A DNA stretch of 64,000 bases, from the NCBI GenBank assembly GCA_963695505.1, contig CAVOGX010000021.1, forward strand, positions 248,001 through 312,000. The letters are read 5' to 3'. Below are positions 35,622 through 43,414 of this stretch, one piece after another (the stretch's first letter is position 1; each line of letters begins with the position of its first letter). The position numbers and the translations under genes were made by a program. This DNA is from JACSRF01 sp963695505. Lineage in GTDB: Bacteria > Chloroflexota > Anaerolineae > Promineifilales > Promineifilaceae. Below the pieces are notes generated by a model. It was given only the letters and a program-made list of their open reading frames with translations. It ran no database searches and was not told where the DNA came from.

Positions 35622-36176
35622 ATGATTGTCATCAAACGCTACCCCAACCGCAAGCTCTACGACACATCCGTAAAACGCTACATTACTCTGGATGGTATCT
35701 CTGACCTCATTCGTGAGGGTAAGGAAGTCCAGGTGTTAGACCACACCACTGGTGAAGACCTGACCGCATTAACGTTGACGCAAATCATTTTTGAACAGGA
35801 AAAGAAGAATAGTGGATTCTTGCCGCGCTCGGTGTTAACCGGACTGGTAAAGGCCGGGGGAGAAACGCTGACCACGTTACGTCGTACGCTGGCTTCCCCT
35901 TTGGAAATTCTGCACCAGGTTGACGAAGAAATCGAACGTCGAGTCAATCAGCTCATTAAGCAAGGTGAGCTGGCCGAAGAGGAAGGGCGGAATTTGTTAG
36001 AAAAGCTGGCCGAACAAAGCGGCCGTTTCTTACCTAAGGCTGGGCCGACCGAAGATGAAATTGAAAAGTACCTATCTGAACGCGGCGTGCCCACGCGCAG
36101 CGATCTCCACGCCATCAGCGACCAGTTGGATGCCCTGGCTACTGCCTTAGAAGCCCTCAATCGCGATAAAAAATAG
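35622..36176 (+). CDS. phaR: Polyhydroxyalkanoate synthesis regulator PhaR with phasin-like C-terminus
   Basis: The 184-residue protein has an N-terminal PhaR DNA-binding domain (IVIKRYPNRKLYDTSVKRYI, then the ISDLIREGKEVQVLDHTTGEDLT block), a repressor that leaves DNA when polyester is present. From about residue 100 it resembles the two phasins of this window: RRVNQLIKQGELAEEEGRNL and GVPTRSDLHAISDQLDAL align with their LIERGE-EKDGRK and VP-KADIDAL segments. This suggests that granule binding and DNA binding sit on one chain. No phaC, phaA or phaB is in the window. Confidence 0.88.
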   Translation: MIVIKRYPNRKLYDTSVKRYITLDGISDLIREGKEVQVLDHTTGEDLTALTLTQIIFEQEKKNSGFLPRSVLTGLVKAGGETLTTLRRTLASPLEILHQVDEEIERRVNQLIKQGELAEEEGRNLLEKLAEQSGRFLPKAGPTEDEIEKYLSERGVPTRSDLHAISDQLDALATALEALNRDKK

Positions 36177-36187
36177 CTGCTTGTTCT

Positions 36188-36727
36188 ATGATTCGGGTTC
36201 TTGGTTCCACAACCCTTTCCTTCATGTTTCCGGCGGAAAGAGAAACCGCTTATCGTTATTACCTGGAAATGAGCCGGGTGGCACAATTTTTACCTCACAT
36301 CCACCTCATCAGCGCCAATGGAAATAACACATTTCGCCTTGCTTATGAAACGACTGAAGTGGGTGCATACCACATTCGTATTTTGTGTGATGTGCAAGCG
36401 GTAACAGACAGTAATCACGAGGTTTTGACCTTTGAGCCTGTGCAGCATCCTCCAAATATACAGCCTAAATCTGGTTTTAACTCGGCGCTGACACGTGGTT
36501 TTTACCACAGCAAATCTCGTTTCTTTGCCGAGGGAGATCAAACCAGGATTGAGTACCATCTGGATATACAGGCTGATCTGCCTACTCCCCATGCTTTAAA
36601 AATCGTTCCTGCAGCGGTTTTGAATAAAATATCGCAAAATATCACCAACTGGCGCATCAAAGAAATTGCTGACGGATTTATTGAAAATTCCATTGCCGCA
36701 TTTCCCCAATGGTTACAAACCAGCTAA
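36188..36727 (+). CDS. DUF1997 (SRPBCC-like) protein
   Basis: The 179-residue protein resembles the DUF1997 family known in cyanobacteria and plants. It has an opening beta strand with FPAERETAYRYYLEMSRVAQF, a HPPNIQPKSGFNSALT centre and the C-terminal NITNWRIKEIADGFIE helix. The fold should bind a hydrophobic ligand; no activity is known. It begins 11 bases after phaR and overlaps the probable nagA start, so it is part of the same transcript. Confidence 0.75.
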   Translation: MIRVLGSTTLSFMFPAERETAYRYYLEMSRVAQFLPHIHLISANGNNTFRLAYETTEVGAYHIRILCDVQAVTDSNHEVLTFEPVQHPPNIQPKSGFNSALTRGFYHSKSRFFAEGDQTRIEYHLDIQADLPTPHALKIVPAAVLNKISQNITNWRIKEIADGFIENSIAAFPQWLQTS

Positions 36728-37874
36728 TCATTCGCAATGCTGCCGTTTACACGCCAGATGAAGTGTATTGAATCGGCTACTGTTGTGGTAGAAAACGGCC
36801 GTTTCCAGTCCATATCTCACACACCCGTACAAAAACCTCAAAATAATCTTGCCGTAATTGATGCGCAAGGGCTGCTTCTGGTCCCTGGATTTCTCGATTT
36901 ACAGCTTAACGGTGGTTTTGGTCATGATTTCACGGCCGATCCAACAGCAATCTGGCAAGTCGCCGCCCGTCTGCCCCAATTTGGAGTCACCGGATTCCTG
37001 CCCACAATCATCACCGCGTCGTTTCCCGTTTACCGGCAGGCCCAACAAACGCTGCTGAATGGACCACCTCCCGATTTCACGGGCGCGGCTGCTTTGGGCT
37101 TGCACTTTGAAGGCCCATTTTTGCATCCCTCGAAAAAGGGGGTCCACAATCCCGCTCACCTGCGTGCCCCTGCCGTTGCTGACATAGCAGAATGGTCCCG
37201 CGAGCAAGGTGTCTGGCTGGTGACCCTTGCCCCCGAGTTGTCGGGTGTAACGGCCGTTATCACCACCTTGACCCAGCGTAATGTCATTGTCGGTGCTGGG
37301 CACTCTTCCGCCACTTACCAGCAGGCGAAGAAAGGTATTGAGGCTGGCATTCGCTATGGGACACACCTTTTTAACGCCATGTCGCCGCTGCAGCACCGCG
37401 AACCGGGCTTGCCTGGCGCTTTGCTCGATGATGACCGCATCACCATTGGCCTTATTACCGACGGCGTCCATGTCCATCCCGCCCTCGTGCGCCAGGTGTG
37501 GCAAATGGCCGCTCCTCGGTTGAACCTGGTCACCGACGCTATGGCCGCCTTGGGACAGCCGCCGGGGAAATATCGCCTGGGCGATGCTGACGTAATCGTG
37601 AAGGAAAACATGGCGCGGCTGGCTGATGGTACCCTGGCAGGCAGCGTGCTGGGATTGGATACGGCCGTGCGCAACCTTATCGCTTTTACCGGCTGCACGC
37701 CTGGTTGAAGCGCTGCCCACCGTTACCACTGTTCCTGCCGAACTGATGGGGCTGGACCACCACAAAGGGCGCATTGCCCCAGGATTTGACGCCGACTTTG
37801 TGCTGCTTACCCATGATTTGCAGGTAGCAGCTACTTTTGTAGCTGGGCAGCAGGTGTATGGAACCTTATCCTGA
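36709..37874 (+). CDS. nagA: N-acetylglucosamine-6-phosphate deacetylase, two frameshifts
   Basis: The enzyme deacetylates GlcNAc-6-phosphate in amino-sugar catabolism. The N-terminus QLIIRNAAVYTPDEVY reads from ATG 36709 in one frame and shifts near 36768 to IESATVVVENGRF. The body holds PGFLDLQLNGGFGHDF, LHFEGPFLHPSKKG, VGAGHSSATY, GTHLFNAM and LVTDAM (metal and substrate residues). At GCACGCCTGG (near 37699) an extra C moves the frame to LVEALPTVTTVPAELMGL and the family C-terminus at 37874. Confidence 0.87.
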
Positions 37875-38004
37875 CATTCGACTCCTTCCTGTTTCGGCGT
37901 AGTGTGAAACGCTAATGCTGGATTATGATATGCTGTAATTAACCAACTATTTCCCATGGAAGGACGGCCGTTTCCTCCCGTTCCTTCTCCAAAACGGAGG
38001 CAAA

Positions 38005-39867
38005 ATGATTCCCCATAGAATGGAAACCTACCTGAAAGAACGCCTACCCCAGCGCGCCTTTGAAAACCGCCTCATTGAAGATGGTAACCTGCGCTTCATG
38101 GAATTTGGTCCGCTGGATGTGGAGCAGCTTGCCGCGTTGGGCATTGTCGTCGATAACCTCGGCCCGCGGCTGGTCGTCTGCATGTGGGATACTGCATCCA
38201 CCTTAGAGATTGGCGGCTACCTGGTGGTGGACAATCTGTCCATGGGCCAGCCTTCCATGGGCGGCATCCGCATGTTGCCCACCGTCACCCCTTCGGCCAT
38301 TCACAACCTGGCGCGTGGGATGACCCTGAAAAATGCTGCGGCGCAACTGCCCTATGGCGGCGGTAAGTCGGGTATTGTGGCGGAACGAGGCTTAACTGCC
38401 GCAGAGCATACGGCCGTTGTGCGCGGTTTTGCGCGTCTCATCAAGCGGTACAGCGATATCTACCTGCCCGGCCCCGACGTGGGCACCAACGATGCCGACA
38501 TGAAAACCGTTGCCATCGAAAATGGGCTGGACAGCGCCCTTTCCAAGCCCGTAGACATGGGCGGCAACCGCATCGATGAACTAGGCGCGGCTGCGGGGGG
38601 GACCATCATTGCCTTGGATGCGTTGCTGCATGAAATGCCGCGCCTCACCGTTTTGCCTCAATTTGCTAGCCTGCACATCCCTGACCGCCAGGCGCTGACC
38701 GTGCTCATTCAAGGTTTTGGGGCGGTAGGCGCTCACGGCGCACGAATCTTACAAGACGTGCTGCCCGGCGCAAAAGTGACCGGTATCAGTGATTTGCTGG
38801 GTTATTTGTACGACAAAGAGGGGTTGCCTGCTGTGGACCTATTTCATTTGTGGCAAGAGCAAGGCCTTGTGACACGCCATTACTACCAGACAGCCCTGGC
38901 GAGCGCTGAAGGTACCAGCCGCACCAAATATGCTACGGCGCCTGATGATTTGCTGCGCGAGTCCGCTTTTTGCCTCATTCCGGCTGCGCCTATTGCCCAT
39001 TACCTGGACACTGACTCGACCACCAATCCCTCCATGACAACGGATCGTATGGGCCAATGGTCGGTCATCATTGAGGGGGCAAACACCTATTCGCCAGACC
39101 CGGCAAGGAAGGCTGTGCGCGCACGTATGGAGCGAGAGGTATACCGTCGGCGCGGCGCGCTCATTGCCACTGACTATCTGGTGAATTCTGGGGGCGTCAT
39201 TTTTGCCGCCCAGGAGCACCTCATTAAGACGCCAGATCATTTGCGTATTCCGGCTGAACTCTTAGGCGATGATACGGCCGTTGACCAATGGATGCGAGAC
39301 CATGCAGGTGAGTTGGCGGCGCTGGCTGAGGAGAGGCTGGCGGCGGCCATTGCTTACCGCGATCGCGTAATTCGGCGGAATATGCGCGAATTAGTGGACC
39401 TGCTTATTTCCGATGCCGACATGCTGCCCGCCGAAGCCGCTGAGCAAATTGCCGTGCGCCGCATCGCCGCTCGAGAAAGCGACCGCGTGGTAGGTGACGT
39501 CATGGATCCTATTCCCACAATTGGCTTGAACAGCACCGTGCAGGATGCCGCTGCCATGCTGGTGGCCCAAGGCAGCTCCATTTTGGCCGTGGTGGATGAG
39601 GCTGGCAAGTTGGCAGGGGTGCTTTCCGAATGGGACATTACCCACGCCACGGCCGAAGGTTTGCCCAACGACACCCCGCTGCCTCAGGTGATGACCCGCG
39701 ATGTGGTGACGGCTTGCTCTGCAGACAGTTTGTTGAATGTTGTACGCCGCCTGGAGCATCATGGCTATTCGGCGCTGCCTGTGGTGGATGATGGTCAGGT
39801 CAGCGGCAAGATCAGCGCCCGGCTTCTGGCGCAGCGCTCGCTCCTGCGGCTGCTACAATCACAATAA
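38005..39867 (+). CDS. Glu/Leu/Phe/Val dehydrogenase fused to a CBS domain pair
   Basis: The 620-residue protein has a glutamate-dehydrogenase part at about residues 30-480: GGIRMLPTVTPSAIHNLARG, the catalytic-lysine loop PYGGGKSGIV, LPGPDVGTNDADMKTVA and a Rossmann motif GFGAVGAHGARIL. Residues 495-620 are two CBS motifs (GDVMDPIPTIGLNSTVQDAA and MTRDVVTACSADSLLNVVRR), which bind adenosyl ligands. Allosteric control of amino-acid deamination by AMP/ATP is a reasonable inference. CGGAGG lies before ATG 38005. The amino acid used is not clear. Confidence 0.88.
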   Translation: MIPHRMETYLKERLPQRAFENRLIEDGNLRFMEFGPLDVEQLAALGIVVDNLGPRLVVCMWDTASTLEIGGYLVVDNLSMGQPSMGGIRMLPTVTPSAIHNLARGMTLKNAAAQLPYGGGKSGIVAERGLTAAEHTAVVRGFARLIKRYSDIYLPGPDVGTNDADMKTVAIENGLDSALSKPVDMGGNRIDELGAAAGGTIIALDALLHEMPRLTVLPQFASLHIPDRQALTVLIQGFGAVGAHGARILQDVLPGAKVTGISDLLGYLYDKEGLPAVDLFHLWQEQGLVTRHYYQTALASAEGTSRTKYATAPDDLLRESAFCLIPAAPIAHYLDTDSTTNPSMTTDRMGQWSVIIEGANTYSPDPARKAVRARMEREVYRRRGALIATDYLVNSGGVIFAAQEHLIKTPDHLRIPAELLGDDTAVDQWMRDHAGELAALAEERLAAAIAYRDRVIRRNMRELVDLLISDADMLPAEAAEQIAVRRIAARESDRVVGDVMDPIPTIGLNSTVQDAAAMLVAQGSSILAVVDEAGKLAGVLSEWDITHATAEGLPNDTPLPQVMTRDVVTACSADSLLNVVRRLEHHGYSALPVVDDGQVSGKISARLLAQRSLLRLLQSQ

Positions 39868-39872
39868 AGTAC

Positions 39873-39930
39873 ACAGTGTTCCTGTAAGTTTTGCTTTTTG
39901 CTACTCTTTACTGCTTACTTAACACTGAAC
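39873..39930 (+). terminator. Possible terminator hairpin after the dehydrogenase gene
   Basis: AGTGTT...GTAAG near 39874-39888 is complementary to CTTAC...AACACT near 39915-39928, with a T-rich loop. No U-tract follows, so function is uncertain. Confidence 0.3.
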
Positions 39931-39961
39931 ACTGGATACTGGGTTTCCCAGGGATATGTGC

Positions 39962-40786
39962 ATGGAAAAGTTGCCCATAGCGGTGATTGTGCCTCATGCG
40001 GGGCTGGCGGTTCCTTCAGAGGTGACCGAACAGGTGGCGCTGACGGAGGCGCAGATTTTTAATGAGGCGGACGCCTATACCGACCTGCTTTTTGGCTTTC
40101 AAGAGGAGGTAGCGCATTGGTCGGCTTTTTCCATTGCGCGGGCGGTGGTAGACGTGAACCGGCCAAATGACCCGACGTTGACCCGGCCAGGAGATGGCGT
40201 GGTTAAGTGGCAAACCAGCTATGGCACGGCCGTTTACCGTGCCAACCTGCGCCCTGACCGTGAGCAAGAGCAAGCACTGATCGATACCTACTGGCAGCCG
40301 TGGCACGCAAAGCTGGCCGCCCTTGCTGCTGATCCGCAGGTCAAACTGGTTATTGATGCCCACAGCATGGCCGCGGTTGGCCCCAGCCAGTATGATGACC
40401 CTGGCGCAGTACGCCCGCGCGTGTCGGTCAGTAATTTGGGTGGACCGGATGGCAAAAAAGTGAACGGCCGTTCCCCCCTTAGCGCACCGTCAGACTTTAC
40501 GCGGCAGATGGGTTTGCTGCTGGCTGACGCCTTTGCCCATATGCCGGAAAAGACTCCAACCGGCGCACCCTGTGCCGTAAACAGCCCCTTTTTCGGTGGG
40601 TGGGATTTGCTTGCCCATGGTCCCACGGCGCGGCAGCCCTGGGTAATGATTGAGGTAAATCGGGGCCTTTATGTGGGGGCACAGCAAGGGGATTCCCCCA
40701 TTTTGCCGCCTGACCTGACCGCCATTGCCACTATCCGGGCAGCTTTGTGGCAGGCCATTACGCAGGCTGTGGCGCTTATTGGCTGA
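39962..40786 (+). CDS. N-formylglutamate amidohydrolase family protein
   Basis: The 274-residue enzyme is of the zinc-dependent N-formylglutamate deformylase family. VIVPHAGLAVPSEV, VVDVNRPNDP, VIDAHSMAAVGPS and EVNRGLYV are the metal and substrate blocks. It releases glutamate (histidine degradation), which the preceding dehydrogenase could deaminate. ATG 39962 is used; ATG 39956 is also possible. Its last 11 bases overlap the convergent HAD gene. Confidence 0.82.
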   Translation: MEKLPIAVIVPHAGLAVPSEVTEQVALTEAQIFNEADAYTDLLFGFQEEVAHWSAFSIARAVVDVNRPNDPTLTRPGDGVVKWQTSYGTAVYRANLRPDREQEQALIDTYWQPWHAKLAALAADPQVKLVIDAHSMAAVGPSQYDDPGAVRPRVSVSNLGGPDGKKVNGRSPLSAPSDFTRQMGLLLADAFAHMPEKTPTGAPCAVNSPFFGGWDLLAHGPTARQPWVMIEVNRGLYVGAQQGDSPILPPDLTAIATIRAALWQAITQAVALIG

Positions 40787-41372
40787 GCCACTGCTCGATT
40801 TGCGGGCGGGTAATTGCCCAATCCGCATGAATGATGCCCGCCATGCCCAAAGCCTGGGCGGCGTGGACGTTTTCGGCGATGTCGTCGATGAAGAGGGTGG
40901 CAGCGGCCGTGCTGCCCAGGTGCTCTAAAGCGAGGTGGTAGATGGTCGGATCAGGCTTCATAAGCCCGACCTCGTTGCTCATGACCACGGTGTCTAGCTG
41001 CCATAGCTCTGGCACATGGTGGCGCAGCCAGGCGACGTGCAGGGCATTGGTGTTGCTGACAATGCCGACACGCACGTGGGCACGGCCGTGCAGGGCGAGA
41101 GAATATTCCAGGGCTGCTTCGTTGCGGCGGATGCCCTGGCAAAAGGCGTAAACGAATGTCGCGTAGTCAGTTGGAATTGCGGCATGCTTCACGTGGTGGG
41201 CATAGAGGTCTTCGGGGGTCATTTGCCCAGTGCCGAAGGGGTGGGTGAAGGTTTCGGCAATTTGTTGCAGGTGGGGAAGGTTGATGTGCAGCGCGTCAGC
41301 AACGGCCGTTAGCAGTTCTAGCGGGTTGTAGTGAACCAAGACATTGCCCAGGTCGAACAATATGGCTTTCAT
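40776..41372 (-). CDS. HAD superfamily (subfamily IA) phosphatase
   Basis: The 198-residue protein begins MKAILFDLGNVLVHYN: motif I with the FDLGNV form of YihX-like enzymes, where the second aspartate is glycine. Motif II is VGIVSNTN, motif III lysine is in VGLMKPDPTIY and motif IV is LFIDDIAENV. It likely dephosphorylates a small sugar phosphate or nucleotide. It is tail-to-tail overlapped with the amidohydrolase gene by 11 bases. Confidence 0.85.
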   Translation of the reverse strand: MKAILFDLGNVLVHYNPLELLTAVADALHINLPHLQQIAETFTHPFGTGQMTPEDLYAHHVKHAAIPTDYATFVYAFCQGIRRNEAALEYSLALHGRAHVRVGIVSNTNALHVAWLRHHVPELWQLDTVVMSNEVGLMKPDPTIYHLALEHLGSTAAATLFIDDIAENVHAAQALGMAGIIHADWAITRPQIEQWLSQ

Positions 41373-41405
41373 GGGGCCATTTTAGGGCGTTTACAGGCCG
41401 GAAAC

Positions 41406-41435
41406 AAAAAAGAGGCGGGGGAACCGCCTCTTTTT
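41406..41435 (-). terminator. Bidirectional terminator between the HAD and second phasin genes
   Basis: AAAAAGAGGCGG and CCGCCTCTTTTT form a perfect stem with a five-base loop. On the minus strand it ends the phasin transcript. Confidence 0.9.
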
Positions 41436-41460
41436 GATAATTGGTTAGACTGCTGCCTGA

Positions 41461-41874
41461 TTACTCAGCTTTTGCCCGCTTCAGTTCGTTGACTTTGCGG
41501 TTGAGGGTGTCGATTTTCTTGCCCAGGTCTACGATGTCTTCTTTGGTGGGTACATTGAGACGGTGTAGAACGGCCGTTACCCGCTCCTCCAGCTCGTTTT
41601 CAGCTTTGTCGGCTACATCATTAGCCTGCTGCTTGCGCTTTTCTACCATCTCGTTGAAGAATTTACGGCCGTCTTGTTCAAATTCTTCGCCTCGTTCGAG
41701 CAGTTTTTTCACAAAATCGCCTGCTTCCTCTTGCGCATCTTCCAGCAGTTCCTGACCTAACGCTACGAAGCCTAAGCCGACCTGAAATACCTTTTCCAAA
41801 TTTCCCACGATAATATTTTTGTTTTCTTCCACCACATCGTCGAGTTCAACGACGGTTTCTTTCATTGTTGTCAT
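41461..41874 (-). CDS. Second phasin-like granule protein
   Basis: The 137-residue protein is helical and charged. Its order of segments matches the phasin at 35119: apolar LEKVFQVGLGFVALGQEL, then KLLERGEEFEQDGRKFFNEM, a coiled coil, and HRLNVPTKEDIVDLGKKID. It is probably a paralogue that coats polyester granules. Two TAACGC-type dyads lie 37-75 bases before its start, so it likely shares control by PhaR. Confidence 0.8.
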   Translation of the reverse strand: MTTMKETVVELDDVVEENKNIIVGNLEKVFQVGLGFVALGQELLEDAQEEAGDFVKKLLERGEEFEQDGRKFFNEMVEKRKQQANDVADKAENELEERVTAVLHRLNVPTKEDIVDLGKKIDTLNRKVNELKRAKAE

Positions 41875-41910
41875 GATAAACCTCCAAAATGTGTATCTTT
41901 TAATAGTCTA

Positions 41911-41949
41911 TAACGCGGTGCGTCAAGAAAAATATAACACACTGCGTCA
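41911..41949. promoter_or_regulatory. Two putative PhaR operators before the second phasin gene
   Basis: TAACGC-GGT-GCGTCA (41911-41925) and TAACAC-ACT-GCGTCA (41935-41949) are 24 bases apart centre to centre. The first is identical to the operator at 35068 except for one base. Confidence 0.6.
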
Positions 41950-41985
41950 TAAATGTCAATTAGAGAAATATAAGAGGGTGGGGGC

Positions 41986-43173
41986 TTAATTTTTGTGGTA
42001 GCGAGCTGCTTCTTCCCCCTGCATATCAGCCTGGAGTTCCCGCCAGCAAAACTTTGGCAGGAATTGATTGGCACGACTATCTACGGCATCGGCGATAAGC
42101 GTGCCAAGGATAGGGGCAAATTTGAAGCCATGGCCGCTGCCACCTGCAGCCACAACGAGACCGGTTATTTCTGGATGATGGTCTATCCAAAAATGTTCAT
42201 CGTGAGTGTCGCAGTATAAACAGCGCCGTGTGTTAATAATCGAAGCATCCTTCAGCAGAGGGAAGGTGTTTTCAAGGAAATTGCGCAGGTTCCGGATATC
42301 AACGTCGGTAACGACCCGTTTGTCAAAGACTGGGTGCAGCTCCTGGCCCACACCGTGGTTGGCAATTTTGATCACTCCCAGGCGAGGATGTAGGGGGAAA
42401 CCGTACCAGCCACTTTTGGCTATGTCCGCTGTGAAGACGGTGAAGGTAGGCGGCTTAAACAGGGTGGAATCGGCCGTTTTCAGGTGAAAAACGGGATGCC
42501 CGGTAGCCCGCATAACGGAGCCCAGTTCGGGCAAAATAACCGGTGTCCACGCCCCGGCGGCTACCAAAACCAGTTCCGTATTAAACTGTTGGCCTTCCAA
42601 GGTTTTGACGCCTTTCACTTTGTTGTTTTCTGTTACTATTTCAGACACCGTTTGCCCAGCGTATAGCGTTACCCCCATCTCCTTGGCACGCTGAATGAGG
42701 ACTTCAACGACACGGCCGCTTTCGGCAAACCCCCCTTTGGCGTGAAAGTATCCGTCTACAAAGGCGCCAGCCTTCCAGGCTGGAAAACGTTCGGCTATGG
42801 ACTTACCGTCAAGCCGCTCCGGGCGATGACCGCGTCGCAGCATGTGGTGATAGCTTTCGTATTCGTAACCTCCCGGTTCCATGGGTTGGCGGGTAACCAT
42901 GGTGACGCCAGTATTGTGGTAGAGTTTTTCGGGAAATTCCTCGTTCCAGCGCTCCCAGCCTTCCAGGGCTTGTTCGGCCATGCTCATATAGGTTTCGTCA
43001 CGGCCGTATTCCAAACGGATGACTTTGCTGATATCAGTTGAAGCAGCAAGGGGATGAGGCAGAGGGCCTGGGTCAAGAACGGCCGTTTTGTAGCCACGTT
43101 GGTGAAGTTCTAATGCAGCCGTTATCCCAAAAATACCTCCGCCAATAACAAGAACATCATACGATGTAAGCAA
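41986..43173 (-). CDS. Sarcosine oxidase-like FAD-dependent amine oxidase (DAO family)
   Basis: The 395-residue protein has an N-terminal FAD-binding motif (DVLVIGGGIFGITAALELHQRG). The C-terminal block RRCLYCDTHDEHFWID corresponds to the covalent-flavin cysteine region of monomeric sarcosine oxidase; GGSGHGFKFAPILG follows. It should oxidise a secondary amine such as sarcosine or an N-methyl amino acid and form peroxide. The substrate is not resolved. It is divergent from tkt. Confidence 0.85.
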   Translation of the reverse strand: MLTSYDVLVIGGGIFGITAALELHQRGYKTAVLDPGPLPHPLAASTDISKVIRLEYGRDETYMSMAEQALEGWERWNEEFPEKLYHNTGVTMVTRQPMEPGGYEYESYHHMLRRGHRPERLDGKSIAERFPAWKAGAFVDGYFHAKGGFAESGRVVEVLIQRAKEMGVTLYAGQTVSEIVTENNKVKGVKTLEGQQFNTELVLVAAGAWTPVILPELGSVMRATGHPVFHLKTADSTLFKPPTFTVFTADIAKSGWYGFPLHPRLGVIKIANHGVGQELHPVFDKRVVTDVDIRNLRNFLENTFPLLKDASIINTRRCLYCDTHDEHFWIDHHPEITGLVVAAGGSGHGFKFAPILGTLIADAVDSRANQFLPKFCWRELQADMQGEEAARYHKN

Positions 43174-43414
43174 GATGATTACCTCTTTGGGTAGGGGTGA
43201 TGATCAATAGCTTCAATGGAAACATGCTGAATCAATTGTAATGGCAATCAGGAGTGCGTCAAACTGCACTGGCAGGATCGAGATTAGGCATGGTGCAAAT
43301 TAGATGCAGCGGTTAGAATTGGGAAAAAGGGTATAGCCCTCTTACTCAAACGCTACGAAGGCGTTGAAGGCTACCAGTTGGCTCATTCGCCTTTGTCTGT
43401 ACAAGGAGTCCCAA

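Noticed and set aside
43329..43391. Riboswitch before tkt
   Set aside because: Small hairpins (AGGG/CCCT near 43329-43341; AAGGCG/CGCCTT near 43358-43391) are present, but no known aptamer core or terminator was recognised.
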